A stretch of 6,544 bases of DNA, from contig CAMLFJ010000204.1 in the NCBI GenBank assembly GCA_946479205.1, positions 1 to 6,544 on the forward strand. Reading direction: 5' to 3'. A model generated the notes under the pieces. It had not been told where the DNA came from and searched no databases. It saw nothing but the letters and a program-made list of their open reading frames with translations. Shown here in pieces: positions 1 through 6,089 of the stretch. The DNA is from an uncultured bacterium (GTDB taxonomy: Bacteria > Methylomirabilota > Methylomirabilia > Rokubacteriales > CSP1-6). Each line of letters starts with the position of its first letter. The stretch's first letter is position 1. Both the position numbers and the translations under genes were made by a program.

Positions 1-958
1 CGCGGCCCGTCATCCAGGCCCGTCCGGTGATCTCGGGAATCACCGCGGGAGTGCCCGCCACGTCGGTGAGGCCCGCGATCCGCCCGGTGAAGAGCGTGCC
101 GATGATGGACTCGTGACCGAACGCGTCCCCCACCCCGAGCCGGCCGCGGGCGTGGAGATTGGCGAGCCGCGCGGAGGTCCCGGTCCCGCAGGGCGAGCGG
201 TCGAGGCCGGCAGGCGCGACCACCACCGCGTTGCGGAGCTGCGCGTCGGCCCGCCGCGCCAGCTCGTGGAACTGCACGTAGAGCAGCCCGCGCGCTTCCG
301 GCATCGCGGGATGCACCAGCGGCACGCGCGCCTCGATGGCGAGCCTGATCCGCTCGCCCACGTCCACCAGCCGGGCCGCCTCCTTCGGCTCGAGCGTGAG
401 GCCGCACGCCGCCGCCTCCACCAGCGCGTAGAAGTGACCGCCGTAGGCCAGATCGAAGCCCACGCGGCCGAGTCCCGGCACCTCCACGTGCAGGTCGAGC
501 CCCACCGAGAACGCGGGCACGTTGCGGATCGTCACCGAGGTCGGCCGCCCCGGCTGGCTCACGACCCGGCAGGAGACCAGCCCGGCGGGCGTGTCGAGGG
601 TCACGGTCGCGAGCCCGTCCGGCGCGGCCACGCGCCCCGTCTCCACGAGCATGGCGCCGAGCGCGATGGCCCCGTGCCCGCACATGTGCACCGGGCCGAG
701 CGGCTCGATGAACAGGACGCCCACGTCGGCCCCCGGCGTCACCGGATCGGTCAGGATCGCGCCGCACATGGCGGCGTGGCCGCGCGGCTCGTAGAGCGCC
801 ATGCCCAGCAAGTCGCGGCCGTGCGCGGCCAGGTGCTCGCTCTGCTCCATGAGGGACGCGCCGGGGACGCGGGAAACCCCGTCGACGATGAACCGCATGG
901 GCTCGCCCTCGGTGTGGTAGTCGATCACGGAGAGCGTGCGCGCGGACGGCCGCGTCAC
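1..958 (-). CDS. Proline racemase / hydroxyproline 2-epimerase family protein (3' end outside window)
   Basis: Cytosolic cofactor-independent amino-acid racemase/epimerase that moves the alpha proton of proline or 4-hydroxyproline between two cysteines. I translated 319 codons without a stop; the family is usually about 310-350 residues, so only the C-terminal tail is missing. Visible motifs are HTEGEP (residues 15-20), MCGHG with catalytic Cys93, YGGHFY (172-177), and DRSPCGTGTSARLA (253-266) with the second catalytic Cys257. Having both cysteines argues for racemase or epimerase, because the related trans-3-hydroxyproline dehydratases have Thr at the second site. The choice between proline and 4-hydroxyproline cannot be made from this; His175 lies in a variable substrate-pocket loop often Asn in relatives. 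The start is GTG at 958, inside the stop of the upstream phosphatase gene (GTGA overlap), with GGAG 8 nt upstream; the N-terminal family motif begins only about 10 residues later. It is the last visible gene of the four-gene operon. Confidence 0.9.
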   Translation of the reverse strand, partial: MTRPSARTLSVIDYHTEGEPMRFIVDGVSRVPGASLMEQSEHLAAHGRDLLGMALYEPRGHAAMCGAILTDPVTPGADVGVLFIEPLGPVHMCGHGAIALGAMLVETGRVAAPDGLATVTLDTPAGLVSCRVVSQPGRPTSVTIRNVPAFSVGLDLHVEVPGLGRVGFDLAYGGHFYALVEAAACGLTLEPKEAARLVDVGERIRLAIEARVPLVHPAMPEARGLLYVQFHELARRADAQLRNAVVVAPAGLDRSPCGTGTSARLANLHARGRLGVGDAFGHESIIGTLFTGRIAGLTDVAGTPAVIPEITGRAWMTGR

Positions 959-1896
959 CGCGCGGTCTCCAGCAGCTCGTGCAGAATGCCTTCGCGGAGC
1001 CCGCGGTCGCTCACCACGAGGTGCTCGCGCCGGAACCGGGTCAGCGTGGCCAGGCAGATCGCGATGCCGGGAATGATCACGTCCGCTCGGCCCGGCTCGA
1101 GGCACGGCAGCCGCCCCCGGTCGGCGACGGAGAGCGCGCCGAGCCGGGCCAGCTCCCGCTCCACCGCCGCGCGGCCGAGCCGGTGGCCGTGAACCCGCGC
1201 CGCGTCGTAGGCGGAGAGGCCGAGGTCCAGCGCGGCGAGCGTGGTGACGGTGCCCGCGGTGCCGACCAGCTCGCCGACCTTCGCCGACGCGATCGCGTCC
1301 GGCACCTCCGCGGCCAGCCGGCGCTCGATGCGCTCCCGCATGGACGCGAAGCGATCCCACCGCACCGGCCCCGGCTCGCCCCACTCTTCCACGAGCGGCA
1401 CCACGCCCAGCCGCAGGCTCACCGCCGCCGCCGGCTCGCCGTCGCGGGCCAGCACGAACTCGGTGCTGCCGCCCCCGATGTCGAACAGGACGAACGAGTC
1501 GCCGAGGGCGGGGAGCCCGGAGGTGACGCCCTGGAGCGTCAGGCGCGCCTCGTCCTCGCCCGAGACGACCTCCACGGACTCGCCCGATTCCGCTTCCAGG
1601 CGCGCGACGAACTCCGCGCGGTTGCCCGCCTCGCGAACCGCGCTGGTGGCCACGATGCGGACGCGCGTGGCGCCGAGCCCCCGCGCGTCGCGCGCGAACT
1701 CGGCGACCGCGGCGGCGGTGCGCCGCATGGGCTCCGGGAGCAGGCGCCCCGCCCCCGCCTGCCCTTCCCCGAGTCGCGTCACCCGCTGGGTCTGGTGGAG
1801 CGGGCGCCACCCGCCTCCGTCGGTCTCGACGACGAGCAGCCGGACCGTGTTGGTGCCGAGATCGACGGTCGCGAGACGCCGCGGCCGCTCGGTCAA
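955..1896 (-). CDS. Ppx/GppA-family exopolyphosphatase / pppGpp phosphohydrolase
   Basis: ASKHA-fold phosphatase expected to remove terminal phosphate from polyphosphate and/or pppGpp in the cytosol. Encodes 313 residues, the short two-domain form without the C-terminal HD extension of enterobacterial Ppx and GppA. The phosphate-1 loop is TVDLGTNTVRLL (10-21). The ATSAVREAGN segment is at 83-92. SGEDEARL (112-119) contains Glu116, which aligns with the catalytic Glu of E. coli Ppx/GppA. The phosphate-2 loop DIGGGSTE is at 139-146, the nucleotide/phosphate loop GTAGTVTT at 212-219, and DRGLREGIL near the C-terminus. All key motifs look intact. The start is the rare TTG at 1896, overlapping the kinase stop (TTGA). 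No other start codon lies near the conserved DLGTN motif and no Shine-Dalgarno site is visible, so translation probably depends on coupling. Polyphosphate and pppGpp activities cannot be separated by sequence here. Confidence 0.92.
   Translation of the reverse strand: MTERPRRLATVDLGTNTVRLLVVETDGGGWRPLHQTQRVTRLGEGQAGAGRLLPEPMRRTAAAVAEFARDARGLGATRVRIVATSAVREAGNRAEFVARLEAESGESVEVVSGEDEARLTLQGVTSGLPALGDSFVLFDIGGGSTEFVLARDGEPAAAVSLRLGVVPLVEEWGEPGPVRWDRFASMRERIERRLAAEVPDAIASAKVGELVGTAGTVTTLAALDLGLSAYDAARVHGHRLGRAAVERELARLGALSVADRGRLPCLEPGRADVIIPGIAICLATLTRFRREHLVVSDRGLREGILHELLETAR
967..970 (-). promoter_or_regulatory. Shine-Dalgarno site for the proline racemase-family gene
   Basis: GGAG sits 8 nt before the GTG at 958, within the last codons of the phosphatase gene. 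It supports GTG as the real start and reinitiation at the GTGA overlap. Confidence 0.55.
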
Positions 1897-4166
1897 GCCG
1901 GGCGGCGGAGGGTGAGCGCGTCCGTGACCGCTTCGCGGACCCGATCGGGCTGCACCGGCTTCACCAGCATCACGTCCACCCCGCATTCCCGGAGACGCTC
2001 CTCGTGCAGCCGGCGGCCCCACCCGGTGAGCAGCACCACCGCGGTTCCGGGACTGCGCTTCTTGACCGCGGAGGCCAGGTGCAAACCGGACCGATCGCGC
2101 AACGCCAGATCGGTGAGGACCACGTCGATGCCCCCCTGCCCGAGCCGCACGAGCGCGGCGTCCGCGTCCGGCACCGCCTCCACGCGATGGCCCGCCGCCA
2201 TGAGGGTGTCCATCACCTCGGTGCGGATGCCTTCCTCCTCCTCGACCACCAGGACGGAGCCGGTGCGCTCGGCGGGCGGTCGGGATTCGATCGCGGCCGC
2301 GCGCGCCGGCTCCGCGGCCGCTGGCGGGGGCGGGGGCGGGGCCGGCCGCAGCCCCACCGCGGGCAGCCACAGCGTGACCCGCGTCCCGCCGCTCGCGCCC
2401 GCGCGGTCCAGCTCGAGCCGCCCGCCCGCGCGGAGCACCACCGCCTCGGCGACGCTCAGCCCCAGTCCGAGGTGGCCGGGCCGCGTGGTGAAGAAGGGAT
2501 CGAAGATGCGCGGGCGGATCTCCGACGGGATGCCCTCCCCGGTGTCGACGAGGACCAGCTCGGCGCCGTCGGCGTGGCCGCGGGTGCGCACGGTCAGCGT
2601 CCCGCCCGCGGGCATCGCCTCCACCGCGTTCAGCACGAGGCCGACCACCGCCTCGCGCAGCGCGGTGGCGCCGGCCTCGACCGGCGGCGTCACGCCCAGC
2701 TCTGCGGTCATCTCGATCGCGCCCCGCGACCCGGGCTCGGCCCGGAGCCGCGCGCGCGCGAAGCTCACCGCCTCCTGCGCGATCGCCGGCAGCTCGGCCA
2801 CCGCGCCGCGCTGATCGGCCTCCGCCAGCCCGAGCAGCCGCTGGAGCAGATCGGTGCCGCGCCACGCGGCTTCCTCGAGCGCGACCAGCCCTTCGCGCAG
2901 CGGATCGTCGGGGGCGCGGGCGAGCAGGAGCTGCGCGCGACCGAGCAGCGTCGCGAAGACCGGGTGGAGCTCGCGGGTGAGCCCGGCCCCGAGGGCGGCC
3001 AACACGCGCGTCCGCTCATCCCGCCCCACGTCGACCTGCTCGGTGTCCCGCTCGGCAAGCGCGTGGCGGCTCTCGGCGAGCTGGCGCTCCGTCTCGAGCG
3101 CCCCGGCGGCCAGGGCCGCGAGCATCAGGGCGGACTCGGTCTCCTCGGGCGAGAAGTCCCGCGGCTCGGGATCGGCCAGGCAGAGGAGCCCCACCACGCG
3201 GCCGCGGGCGCGCATCGGCACCAGCAGGGCCGCGCGGATCCCCTCCTCCTCGAAGAGGCCGGGGCGACCGGGGCGCCGGGCCTGGAGGTCGCGGATCGCC
3301 ACCGGCGTCTCGGCGGCGAAGCCCTCGACGAGCACGTCGTCGTCCGCGCGGAGCCGCTCGAGCCCGACGCTGGCCAGCAGCCCCGCGCCCGCGAGCACGC
3401 CGACGCGCCCGGGGCCGGAGCCGGCCAGCGCGAGGGCCCCTCGCACGCCGGCCAGCCGGCAGCCCGAGTCGGCGACGCGGGCCAGGATCTCGCGCGGCTC
3501 GCGCACGGGGAGGTTCGCGTCCACGAGCCCGCGCAGCTCCCGCAGGTGCGCGAGGTGATCGCCCCGGCGCTCGAGCAGACGCTGGTGGACGAGCGAGGAG
3601 CCGACGCGGTCGGCGATGACGAGCAGCAAGAGCACGTCGGTGGTGGTGAACGGCGCGCCGAGATCCTGGCGGCCCGCGAAGAGCACGCCGGCCGCCTCCC
3701 CCTCGGTCCGCACCGGCACCGCGATGCCCTGGCGCATCGGGAAGCGCGCGACGAATGGATCGCGGGCGGTCGGCTCGGCGGCCGCGTCGTAGGTCAGCAC
3801 GCGCTTCTCGGCGAAGACGCGCCCGACGAGGCCCTCGCCCGGATCGAGCACCACGCTTTCCATGTCGTCACGCCGGAAGCCGCGGCCCGAGCGGGGCACG
3901 AGCCGTCCGGTCGTCTCGTCCAGGATGAAGAGGAGGGTGCGATCGGCGGCCAGCAGCCGGGAGACCCGATCCATCGCCAGCCCGAACACCTCGCCGGGTG
4001 GCAGCCCGAGCGGCGGGACCGACAGGATCTCCTGGAAGATGTCGAGGGCGTGGGCGTCCCGATCGGGGGAGCCGGCCGGGCCCGGCTCGTCGCCCAGGCG
4101 CTCCCGGAGGCTCTCGAGGGCGTGGCCCAGCTGAGAGAGCGCGGTGCGGACGGAGTCGCCGCTCAT
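1893..4166 (-). CDS. GAF-GAF hybrid histidine-kinase-like protein with receiver domain and degenerate H-box
   Basis: Soluble 757-residue sensor without membrane segments. Order: short N-terminal helix; GAF 1 (about 57-195); GAF 2 (about 222-360); coiled-coil linker; dimerisation/phosphoacceptor-like helices (about 380-450); HATPase_c (about 500-605); Pro/Ala linker with six prolines (610-615); receiver (about 636-757). The ATP site looks intact: N-box Asn513, G1 box DTGEGI (541-546), F-box FDPFFTTR (555-562), G2 GLGLS (567-571). The H-box looks altered: aligning the downstream GRAQLLL with typical kinases puts Arg398 (codon CGC, 2973-2975) where His is expected, although His401 lies three residues on. 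The receiver keeps phosphoacceptor Asp686, Thr714 and Lys736, but the usual Asp-Asp metal-binding pair is Glu642-Glu643. Start ATG at 4166 is chosen over TTG at 4181 because GGAGGG lies 7 nt before the ATG. It follows the cytochrome gene by 16 nt and overlaps the phosphatase gene by 4 nt. The GAF ligands and output partner are unknown. Confidence 0.9.
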   Translation of the reverse strand: MSGDSVRTALSQLGHALESLRERLGDEPGPAGSPDRDAHALDIFQEILSVPPLGLPPGEVFGLAMDRVSRLLAADRTLLFILDETTGRLVPRSGRGFRRDDMESVVLDPGEGLVGRVFAEKRVLTYDAAAEPTARDPFVARFPMRQGIAVPVRTEGEAAGVLFAGRQDLGAPFTTTDVLLLLVIADRVGSSLVHQRLLERRGDHLAHLRELRGLVDANLPVREPREILARVADSGCRLAGVRGALALAGSGPGRVGVLAGAGLLASVGLERLRADDDVLVEGFAAETPVAIRDLQARRPGRPGLFEEEGIRAALLVPMRARGRVVGLLCLADPEPRDFSPEETESALMLAALAAGALETERQLAESRHALAERDTEQVDVGRDERTRVLAALGAGLTRELHPVFATLLGRAQLLLARAPDDPLREGLVALEEAAWRGTDLLQRLLGLAEADQRGAVAELPAIAQEAVSFARARLRAEPGSRGAIEMTAELGVTPPVEAGATALREAVVGLVLNAVEAMPAGGTLTVRTRGHADGAELVLVDTGEGIPSEIRPRIFDPFFTTRPGHLGLGLSVAEAVVLRAGGRLELDRAGASGGTRVTLWLPAVGLRPAPPPPPPAAAEPARAAAIESRPPAERTGSVLVVEEEEGIRTEVMDTLMAAGHRVEAVPDADAALVRLGQGGIDVVLTDLALRDRSGLHLASAVKKRSPGTAVVLLTGWGRRLHEERLRECGVDVMLVKPVQPDRVREAVTDALTLRRPA

Positions 4167-4173
4167 CGCGGGA

Positions 4174-4179
4174 CCCTCC
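4174..4179 (-). promoter_or_regulatory. Shine-Dalgarno site deciding the kinase start
   Basis: GGAGGG ends 7 nt before ATG at 4166. The alternative TTG at 4181 overlaps this motif and has no ribosome site of its own, so ATG is preferred. The site lies in the 16-nt gap after the cytochrome stop at 4183. Confidence 0.75.
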
Positions 4180-4182
4180 AAG

Positions 4183-4611
4183 TCACTTCCCGGCGAGCGT
4201 GCGGATGAACCGGACGACGGCCCAGCGATCGTTCTCGGGCAGGTGCCGCCACGAGGGCATGGCCCCCCGCCCGTTGGTCACCTTCCAGAAGATCTCCCCG
4301 TCCGGCTCGCCCTGCACCCGCTGCGACGTCCAGTCCGCCGGCTTGGGGTTCAGGGCGATCGCGGCCGGCCCGTTACCCTTACCGAGGGGCCCGTGGCACG
4401 ACACGCAATTGATCTTGGCGACCTTCTCGCCCTGCTCGATCGTCTTCTTGTCGGCGGGGAGCGGGTTCTTCTTGGTCTTCTCGGATTCGGGCGCGACCCA
4501 CGGCCCGGTCTGGGCGGCCACGTCCGCCGGACCGCGGCCCGAGGCGAGGATCAGCAGGATCACGGCCAGCGCGAGTCCAGCGGCGCGGGTAACGAGCGAC
4601 AGCGAAGTCAT
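4183..4611 (-). CDS. Exported monohaem c-type cytochrome (class I)
   Basis: Periplasmic or membrane-anchored electron carrier of 142 residues. Residues 10-24 form a hydrophobic export segment after Arg9, with a plausible signal-peptidase site after Ala33 (Val-Ala-Ala, then Gln); if uncleaved it would be an N-terminal anchor. The mature part carries one haem-binding CVSCH motif (Cys69, Cys72, His73) and the likely axial Met118 in GRGAMPSW. The RWAVVRFIRTL C-terminal helix is typical of single-domain class I cytochromes c. ATG at 4611 is preceded by AGGAGG with 6-nt spacing. It is the promoter-proximal gene of the operon, so its transcript reads into the sensor, phosphatase and racemase genes. 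No oxidase or reductase subunits are visible alongside it, so its redox partner is unknown. The lysine-rich stretch around residues 44-56 could serve docking, but this is speculative. Confidence 0.93.
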   Translation of the reverse strand: MTSLSLVTRAAGLALAVILLILASGRGPADVAAQTGPWVAPESEKTKKNPLPADKKTIEQGEKVAKINCVSCHGPLGKGNGPAAIALNPKPADWTSQRVQGEPDGEIFWKVTNGRGAMPSWRHLPENDRWAVVRFIRTLAGK

Positions 4612-4617
4612 CGAGGG

Positions 4618-4623
4618 CCTCCT
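4618..4623 (-). promoter_or_regulatory. Shine-Dalgarno site of the cytochrome c gene
   Basis: A perfect AGGAGG is separated by 6 nt from ATG at 4611, marking this as the start and suggesting strong translation of the first operon gene. Confidence 0.85.
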
Positions 4624-4653
4624 GTGGCAGCCGGAACCTGAAGCGAATCATCC

Positions 4654-4667
4654 CGTCATCATTGACG
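4654..4667. promoter_or_regulatory. Short inverted repeat in the divergent intergenic region, possible operator
   Basis: CGTCA-TCAT-TGACG is a perfect 5-bp inverted repeat around a 4-nt centre. It lies just downstream of the predicted operon transcription start, where a bound repressor could block transcription. Overlapping it on the minus strand, ATGAT occurs twice with an 11-nt period (about one helical turn). No regulator gene is present in the window, and an element this short could occur by chance. Confidence 0.25.
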
Positions 4668-4679
4668 AAACGCATGTTC

Positions 4680-4709
4680 ATTTAACACCACGCTTCCGCG
4701 GGGGGTCAA
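4680..4709 (-). promoter_or_regulatory. Sigma70-like promoter of the cytochrome-kinase-phosphatase-racemase operon
   Basis: Read on the minus strand, TTGACC (4709-4704) matches the -35 consensus at five of six positions. It is followed after 18 nt by TTAAAT (4685-4680), which matches the -10 consensus at four of six. This AT-rich patch stands out in a very GC-rich sequence. Transcription would start near 4672-4674, giving a leader of about 60 nt before the ATG at 4611. No other comparable promoter was found for this operon. Confidence 0.5.
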
Positions 4710-4742
4710 GTCCTTCCCCGGTTTTCGCGGTTGCCGCGGGCG

Positions 4743-4753
4743 TGTGCTATGGT
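4743..4753 (+). promoter_or_regulatory. Possible extended -10 promoter of the NADPH reductase gene
   Basis: TGTGCTATGGT holds TATGGT (4748-4753), matching the -10 consensus at four of six positions, directly preceded by the TGn of an extended -10. No convincing -35 is visible. Transcription would begin near 4760, only a few nt before ATG 4764. Together with the absence of a Shine-Dalgarno sequence, this suggests a leaderless or nearly leaderless mRNA. Confidence 0.33.
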
Positions 4754-4763
4754 CTCGGCGTTC

Positions 4764-6089
4764 ATGGCCGACGAACCCGTCCATCTCGTTGCGGTGATCG
4801 GCGCGGGGCCCGCCGGCCTCTTCGCGGCCCGCGCGCTCGCCGCGACCGGCGCCCGCGTGGTCCTCCTCAACCGCGACATCAAGCCGGGCGGGCTCGCCGA
4901 GTACGGCATCTTCCTGAACAAGTACAAGATGAAGGGCGGGTTGCGGCGCCAGTTCCAGAAGATCCTTAGCGACCCGCGCGTAACCTACCTTGGACACGTG
5001 CTGATCTCCAGCAAGGGAGATCTCACGGTTCAGGACCTGGCAGCCCTGGGCTTCGACGCGCTCGTCTACGCGATCGGGGCGCAGGGCACGAAGTACCTGG
5101 GCGTGGAAGGCGAGCGCCTCCCGGGCGTCTACCACGCCAAGGATCTCGTCTATCACTACAACCGCCTGCCGCCCTTCAGCGAGCGGCCCTTCCCCATGGG
5201 CCGCCGGGTGGCCATCGTCGGCGTCGGCAACGTGATGGTGGACATCGCGAACTACTGCGCGCACTTCGCGGACTGCGACGAGATCATCGCGATCGCGCGC
5301 CGGGGCCCGTTCGAGAAGGCCTACGACGACCGCGAGTTCGAGGACGTGGAGGACGCCTTCGATCACGCGCTCTACCGCGACGAGATCGAGCGCGTCCGGC
5401 CGCGGCTCCTGGCCGCGGGCCAGAATCCCGACGAGCTGCTCACCGCGCTCGCGGCCAAGCCCGAGCCGTTGCCGCGGGCGCATGCCCGCCTGCGCTTCCG
5501 CTTCCTGGCCTCGCCGAAGCGCGTGCTGGCCGAGGGGGGCCGCGTGACCGGGCTCGAGGTGGAGGAGAACCGGCTCGAGCGCAAGGGGGACCGCATCGTT
5601 GCGGTCGGCACCGGTGAGATCTCGGTCGTCCCGGCCGACACCGTGGTATTCGCGGTGGGCGACCGGGTAGACGAGGACGCGGGACTCCCCTACAAGGACG
5701 GGCTCTACCTCACGGTGCCCGGCGACGATCCGGCCGCGGCCTACCAGGTGCTCGATCCCGCGGCGGGGGGCGCGCAGCCGGGGATCTTCGTGGTCGGCTG
5801 GGCCCGGCGCGCCAGCGACGGCGTGGTGGGCCGCGCGCGGCTCGACGCGGAGACCGGGATCAGGCACGTCGCCACCTATCTCGCAGCCCGGCCGAAGCGA
5901 CCGGCCGCCGCGGCCGAGCAAGGAGTCGACGCGCTTCGCCGCACGCTGGTCGAGCGGGGCGCCACCGTCGTGGACTACCCGGCGGTGCAGCGGCTCGAGG
6001 CAGCGGAGAAGGCGCGCGCGGCGGCGGACAAGGTGGAAGAGTTCAAGTTCCGCAGCGATCGCGAGATGCTGGACGCGATCCGAACCTAG
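4764..6089 (+). CDS. FprA/adrenodoxin-reductase-type ferredoxin-NADP+ reductase
   Basis: Cytosolic FAD enzyme of 441 residues expected to pass electrons between NADPH and a ferredoxin or similar one-electron carrier. The N-terminal FAD Rossmann loop is VIGAGPAG (11-18). A YAIGA segment (102-106) closes the FAD domain. The NADP-binding fold starts with VGVGNVMVDIA (152-162), and RRGP (179-182) is the arginine motif that contacts the 2'-phosphate in this family, favouring NADPH over NADH. Near the C-terminus VVGWARR followed by DGVVG matches the conserved GWxKRGPxGVIG-type FAD/NADP closing motif of FprA. The last 60 residues, with LVERGATVVDY and a final REMLDAI, also fit the FprA tail. Length fits the family (about 450). 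ATG 4764 is chosen; ATG 4749 and TTG 4731 lie within or upstream of the candidate -10. It is divergent from the cytochrome operon. No ferredoxin gene is visible, so the partner is unknown. The stop TAG overlaps the stop of the convergent gene. Confidence 0.88.
   Translation: MADEPVHLVAVIGAGPAGLFAARALAATGARVVLLNRDIKPGGLAEYGIFLNKYKMKGGLRRQFQKILSDPRVTYLGHVLISSKGDLTVQDLAALGFDALVYAIGAQGTKYLGVEGERLPGVYHAKDLVYHYNRLPPFSERPFPMGRRVAIVGVGNVMVDIANYCAHFADCDEIIAIARRGPFEKAYDDREFEDVEDAFDHALYRDEIERVRPRLLAAGQNPDELLTALAAKPEPLPRAHARLRFRFLASPKRVLAEGGRVTGLEVEENRLERKGDRIVAVGTGEISVVPADTVVFAVGDRVDEDAGLPYKDGLYLTVPGDDPAAAYQVLDPAAGGAQPGIFVVGWARRASDGVVGRARLDAETGIRHVATYLAARPKRPAAAAEQGVDALRRTLVERGATVVDYPAVQRLEAAEKARAAADKVEEFKFRSDREMLDAIRT

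Noticed and set aside
113..1192. Long plus-strand open frames across 113-4208 (including 979-2814 and 2004-4208)
   Set aside because: They lie antisense to well-supported genes with clear catalytic motifs. Their products are Arg/Gly/His-rich low-complexity sequence without domains, as expected in high-GC DNA.
2322..2341. Frameshift suspected around the G-run encoding the proline stretch
   Set aside because: The frame stays open through a complete receiver domain with Asp686, Thr714 and Lys736 in place, so there is no sign of a shift.
1897..2865. Upstream extension of the phosphatase frame with an in-frame start as far as 2865
   Set aside because: This part overlaps the kinase receiver and ATPase domains, which are clearly coding in another frame, and its translation is low-complexity. 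TTG at 1896 fits the family N-terminus.
4167..4181. TTG at 4181 as the kinase start
   Set aside because: It overlaps the GGAGGG ribosome site that is well spaced for ATG 4166 and would add only five residues without its own site.
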